Positions 61,734-64,000 of a DNA stretch of 64,000 nucleotides are shown here, in pieces. The notes under the pieces are model-generated. The model was not told the DNA's origin, did not search any database, and was given only the letters and a program-made list of their open reading frames with translations. How positions within the stretch are numbered: position 1 is the stretch's first letter; each line of letters opens with the position of its first letter. The DNA lies in the NCBI RefSeq assembly GCF_000188015.2, contig NZ_AEUX02000005.1, positions 1 through 64,000 of the forward strand, written 5' to 3'. Position numbers and translations under genes: made by a program. The DNA comes from Streptococcus ictaluri 707-05 (GTDB taxonomy: Bacteria > Bacillota > Bacilli > Lactobacillales > Streptococcaceae).

Positions 61734-62788
61734 GAACTTCCTCCTTTCTTCACCAGCCATAAAAAGCAAGGCAAACCAATAAGACTTACTAAAGCAGACA
61801 AAGGTGTTTCATAAGGTGGGTTTATGTTACGACAGGCGAAATCAACCCACAACATAAAACTAGCACCCAAAAGTCCGGTCAATGGAATCATTTGGCGATA
61901 ATTTTTAGCACTATAGGGTTTAATCAAGTGAGGGATGATTAAACCGACAAAGGCAATGCTACCAGCAATAGCAACAGCAGCTGAAGCCAGAACTAAGACG
62001 AGGAGCATAAAGAAGCTAGTTATTAAAAAGGTTTTCTGACCAAGTGCTTTAGCATGATTGTCGCTTAAACTTAAAATCGTTAACTGATAAGAAAAAAGGT
62101 AAGCTAAGCTCAGCGCTATAAGGATGAGAGGGGCAATATAAGTTAACATTTTCCAATTAACACCAACTAGGCCACCAGCTTGCCAACCAATAATGGCATT
62201 AGCTAAATGAAAATAGTTAGTCAAGGCTTGTCCTAGAGCTGATAATAGGAGGGAAACCATAGCACCAGCTAAAATGAGTCGCATCTGCTGATAGCCACGT
62301 CCTCTTTGATGAGCCAGGCCAAAAACAAGGAGAGCAGATAAGGTAGATCCTGTCAGACATAAAGCCATAATAGCAGAATAATGAAGATGAGGAAAAAAGG
62401 CATAGCCCAGAACCAGAGCCAAACCAGCACCAGATTGGATACCTAATATACCAGGATCAGCAATGGGATTTCGTGTCAGTCCTTGCATGATTGCTCCAGA
62501 AACAGCTAAAGCAGCCCCTACTAAAGCAGCTGCCAACTGACGAGGTAAACGAATAGTCCAAAAGATCGTAGCCAGTCGACTGCTCCTATCACCTGTCAAT
62601 AATAAGTGGAGTAGCGCACGATTTGAGATTGAAATAGCACCAAAACGACTGTTACAGTAGAGAGCTAATAAAAGACTGCTGCTAATCAGTATCAAAAGAA
62701 GATAAAAGCTGCGATTTGAAGGAACTTTGGCTTTATATTGGGAGCCTAGCTTAGTTTTTGCAGGTAAAGAATTAGGATTGGTTTTCAC
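61730..62788 (-). CDS. ftsC: Ferric hydroxamate ABC transporter permease FtsC (FhuB-like)
   Basis: A 352-residue FecCD permease partner of FtsD. The same helices and motifs appear: [38 protein letters not shown] and [12 protein letters not shown]. The start is GTG 62788, which lies inside the end of ftsB (17-base overlap), so translation is coupled; a clear Shine-Dalgarno is not seen. It forms the second half of the membrane channel. Confidence 0.9.
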   Translation of the reverse strand: MKTNPNSLPAKTKLGSQYKAKVPSNRSFYLLLILISSSLLLALYCNSRFGAISISNRALLHLLLTGDRSSRLATIFWTIRLPRQLAAALVGAALAVSGAIMQGLTRNPIADPGILGIQSGAGLALVLGYAFFPHLHYSAIMALCLTGSTLSALLVFGLAHQRGRGYQQMRLILAGAMVSLLLSALGQALTNYFHLANAIIGWQAGGLVGVNWKMLTYIAPLILIALSLAYLFSYQLTILSLSDNHAKALGQKTFLITSFFMLLVLVLASAAVAIAGSIAFVGLIIPHLIKPYSAKNYRQMIPLTGLLGASFMLWVDFACRNINPPYETPLSALVSLIGLPCFLWLVKKGGSS

Positions 62789-63695
62789 TTGAGAGGATAG
62801 CCTTTCGCAAGGTTTGAAGTTGATGTTCTAAAGACATGGGATCTGTAAAGTAAAAGACATTAGCATCTACTTTAATCACATGATTTGCTTTTACTGCAGG
62901 AATATTTTTCCAAAGTTGGCTTTCATAAAGTGCAGAGCCTGTTTTATCATCTTCTGCTGCAACAAGGACATAGTCACCGATGTAGTCAGGCAGCATTTCT
63001 TGGGAAATAGAGAGATAACCTTGTTTAAAAACGTCTTTTTGCACGGATTCAGGTGCTTGGTAGTGGAAAGCTTGATGGATAATTTCACCACCGCGTCCCC
63101 AATCTTTACCAAAGAGATAGACTTCTTTTTCGTATAGACCCATGATGGTAAAGGTTGCCTCTTTACCAGTAACAGCTTTGACCTCTTTTTCATAGTTAGC
63201 TGTTTTTTCTTTCCAATCTTTCAACCATTTATTGGTTGTTTTTTCTCGGTTAAAGATACGACCAAAATCAGAAAAGACCTGTAGGTAATCACGTTTACGG
63301 TATTCAATAGAGATAAGAGGAGAAATTTCAGCTAATTGCTTACTATTTTCTTCTGTTGAACCAACAATAATAAGGTCAGGTTTTAGAGCAGCAATAGCCT
63401 CAAGATCAGTGGCATCAACTTGTTTTGCTTTTTGAACAGCATCTTTTAAGACAGGATTCTTTTTATCATAAGAAGTAACGCCGACAAGAGGCATATCTAA
63501 TTTAGCTAGATATCCTGTGTAAGTAGAGGCTAGGCTGACAATACGTTTAGGAGTAGCAGGGATGTCCCCATGATAAGTGACACCCGCAATTTTAGGTTGA
63601 TGGTTTCTCTCTTCTTGAGTCGTTTGTCCTTGTGAGCAGCCGATTAGAGTCAATCCTGTCACACAAAGGGTTACTAATAGTAATAGTTTTTTCAT
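62772..63695 (-). CDS. ftsB: Ferric hydroxamate-binding lipoprotein FtsB (FhuD-like)
   Basis: A 307-residue siderophore-binding lipoprotein. The lipobox is LIGC (Cys at 20), followed by a class III periplasmic-binding fold: [43 protein letters not shown] and the long linking helix. In S. pyogenes FtsB binds ferrichrome-type hydroxamates. Iron repression is expected but no Fur/MtsR-like site can be judged, as the operon promoter lies beyond the window. Confidence 0.92.
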   Translation of the reverse strand: MKKLLLLVTLCVTGLTLIGCSQGQTTQEERNHQPKIAGVTYHGDIPATPKRIVSLASTYTGYLAKLDMPLVGVTSYDKKNPVLKDAVQKAKQVDATDLEAIAALKPDLIIVGSTEENSKQLAEISPLISIEYRKRDYLQVFSDFGRIFNREKTTNKWLKDWKEKTANYEKEVKAVTGKEATFTIMGLYEKEVYLFGKDWGRGGEIIHQAFHYQAPESVQKDVFKQGYLSISQEMLPDYIGDYVLVAAEDDKTGSALYESQLWKNIPAVKANHVIKVDANVFYFTDPMSLEHQLQTLRKAILSSENQS

Positions 63696-63719
63696 GAATT
63701 CTATTCTCCTAGAATAATA

Positions 63720-64000
63720 TTATATAAGCTGATAAGTCAGCAAGATAGGGCAATGATGAATGGGGTCTTCGACCACTTGAGCTTGAATATGGAAAAGGTC
63801 TCTTATCATCTGTGGGGTCATGATTTCTCTTACACTACCTGAGTTTAGGATTTTACCTTCTTTCATGGCAATAAGCATATCAGAATAACGTGCGGATAGA
63901 TTTAAGTCGTGCAAGACCATAATGAGTGTTTTACCGGATGTTTGATTAAGGTTTTTGAGTAAATCCAGTATCTCAAGTTGGTGATTGATATCCAAATAAG
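63720..64000 (-). CDS. ftsA: Ferric hydroxamate ABC transporter ATP-binding protein FtsA, 3' part
   Basis: The C-terminal 90 or so residues of an ABC ATPase, cut by the window edge. The last part of the D-loop (YLDINHQLEILDLL) and switch histidine (TLIMVLHDLNLSARYSD) are visible, then the family C-terminus (AMKEGKILNSGSVREIMTPQM). Walker A, the signature and the start lie outside. First gene of the ftsABCD operon; 24 bases separate it from ftsB. Confidence 0.88.
   Translation of the reverse strand, partial: YLDINHQLEILDLLKNLNQTSGKTLIMVLHDLNLSARYSDMLIAMKEGKILNSGSVREIMTPQMIRDLFHIQAQVVEDPIHHCPILLTYQLI

Noticed and set aside
1-64000. CRISPR arrays, tRNA or rRNA genes, prophage modules, toxin-antitoxin pairs
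   Set aside because: Looked for by eye through all intergenic regions. There are no repeat-spacer series, no cloverleaf ends in CCA with tRNA arms, no phage structural genes and no short two-gene operons of the right type.

Overview
The window is chromosomal DNA from a low-GC Firmicute of the pyogenic (beta-haemolytic) streptococci, in the Streptococcus pyogenes / S. dysgalactiae group. This rests on the covR-covS pair, the ftsABCD-type ferric hydroxamate locus, the MET-box in front of metQ, a streptococcal XerD-like gene fused into the scpA-scpB operon, and an IS1239-like IS30-family element. The CovS protein differs at scattered positions from the S. pyogenes CovS I remember, so I lean towards S. 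dysgalactiae or a close relative. That is a judgement from memory, not a search.

Layout. Positions 1-681 are the right part of an IS1239-like element. 777-6869 is a growth and ribosome-assembly cluster: yqeG, yqeH, yhbY, nadD, yqeK, a broken cysteine hydrolase, rsfS, a methyltransferase and tmcAL. 6874-9587 holds a self-contained MerR regulator, a YebC-family protein and a frameshifted amino-acid binding lipoprotein. 9640-13822 is the methionine import operon (metQ, an M20 peptidase, metN, metP) behind a perfect MET-box. 13826-19522 holds transporters (brnQ, sstT, ktrB-ktrA) and rsmG. 19672-25160 is lemA-htpX, yceD, covRS and a secreted protein of unknown function whose promoter carries CovR-like ATTAAA boxes. 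25349-29271 is nrdR-dnaB-dnaI-der. 29361-37919 holds a VanZ-like protein, a large SWIM-SNF2 helicase, murC, a frameshifted acetyltransferase, mltG and greA. 38059-42427 is a mobile-element hot spot: yidC2 and acyP are separated by a second, nonsense-mutated IS1239-like element, and a TlpA-like thioredoxin lipoprotein is split by an IS3/IS150-type element. 42490-51554 is a long run of housekeeping genes from a SpoU methylase through murI, rdgB, yfcE, a CBS protein, xerD-like, scpAB, rluB and yidD to trmL. 51697-60697 holds an FMN riboswitch with ribU, a PAP2 phosphatase, ytqA and mnmM with a phosphotransferase gene between them, a CorC-type transporter, pflA, ppaC and two streptococcal proteins of unknown function. 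60726-64000 is the ftsDCB(A) iron-hydroxamate ABC transporter on the minus strand, running off the end of the window.

The strongest themes are: (i) many freshly broken genes (cysteine hydrolase, amino-acid binding protein, GNAT, TlpA and three transposases), several by single events that look reversible; (ii) legible regulation (MET-box, MerR 19-bp-spacer promoter, possible CodY and cre boxes, CovR-like boxes, FMN riboswitch); (iii) three promoters placed so close to the ATG that the mRNA should be leaderless; and (iv) a structured leader RNA ending in a terminator before trmL, the best candidate here for a poorly described regulatory element. I see no tRNA, rRNA, CRISPR array or prophage.
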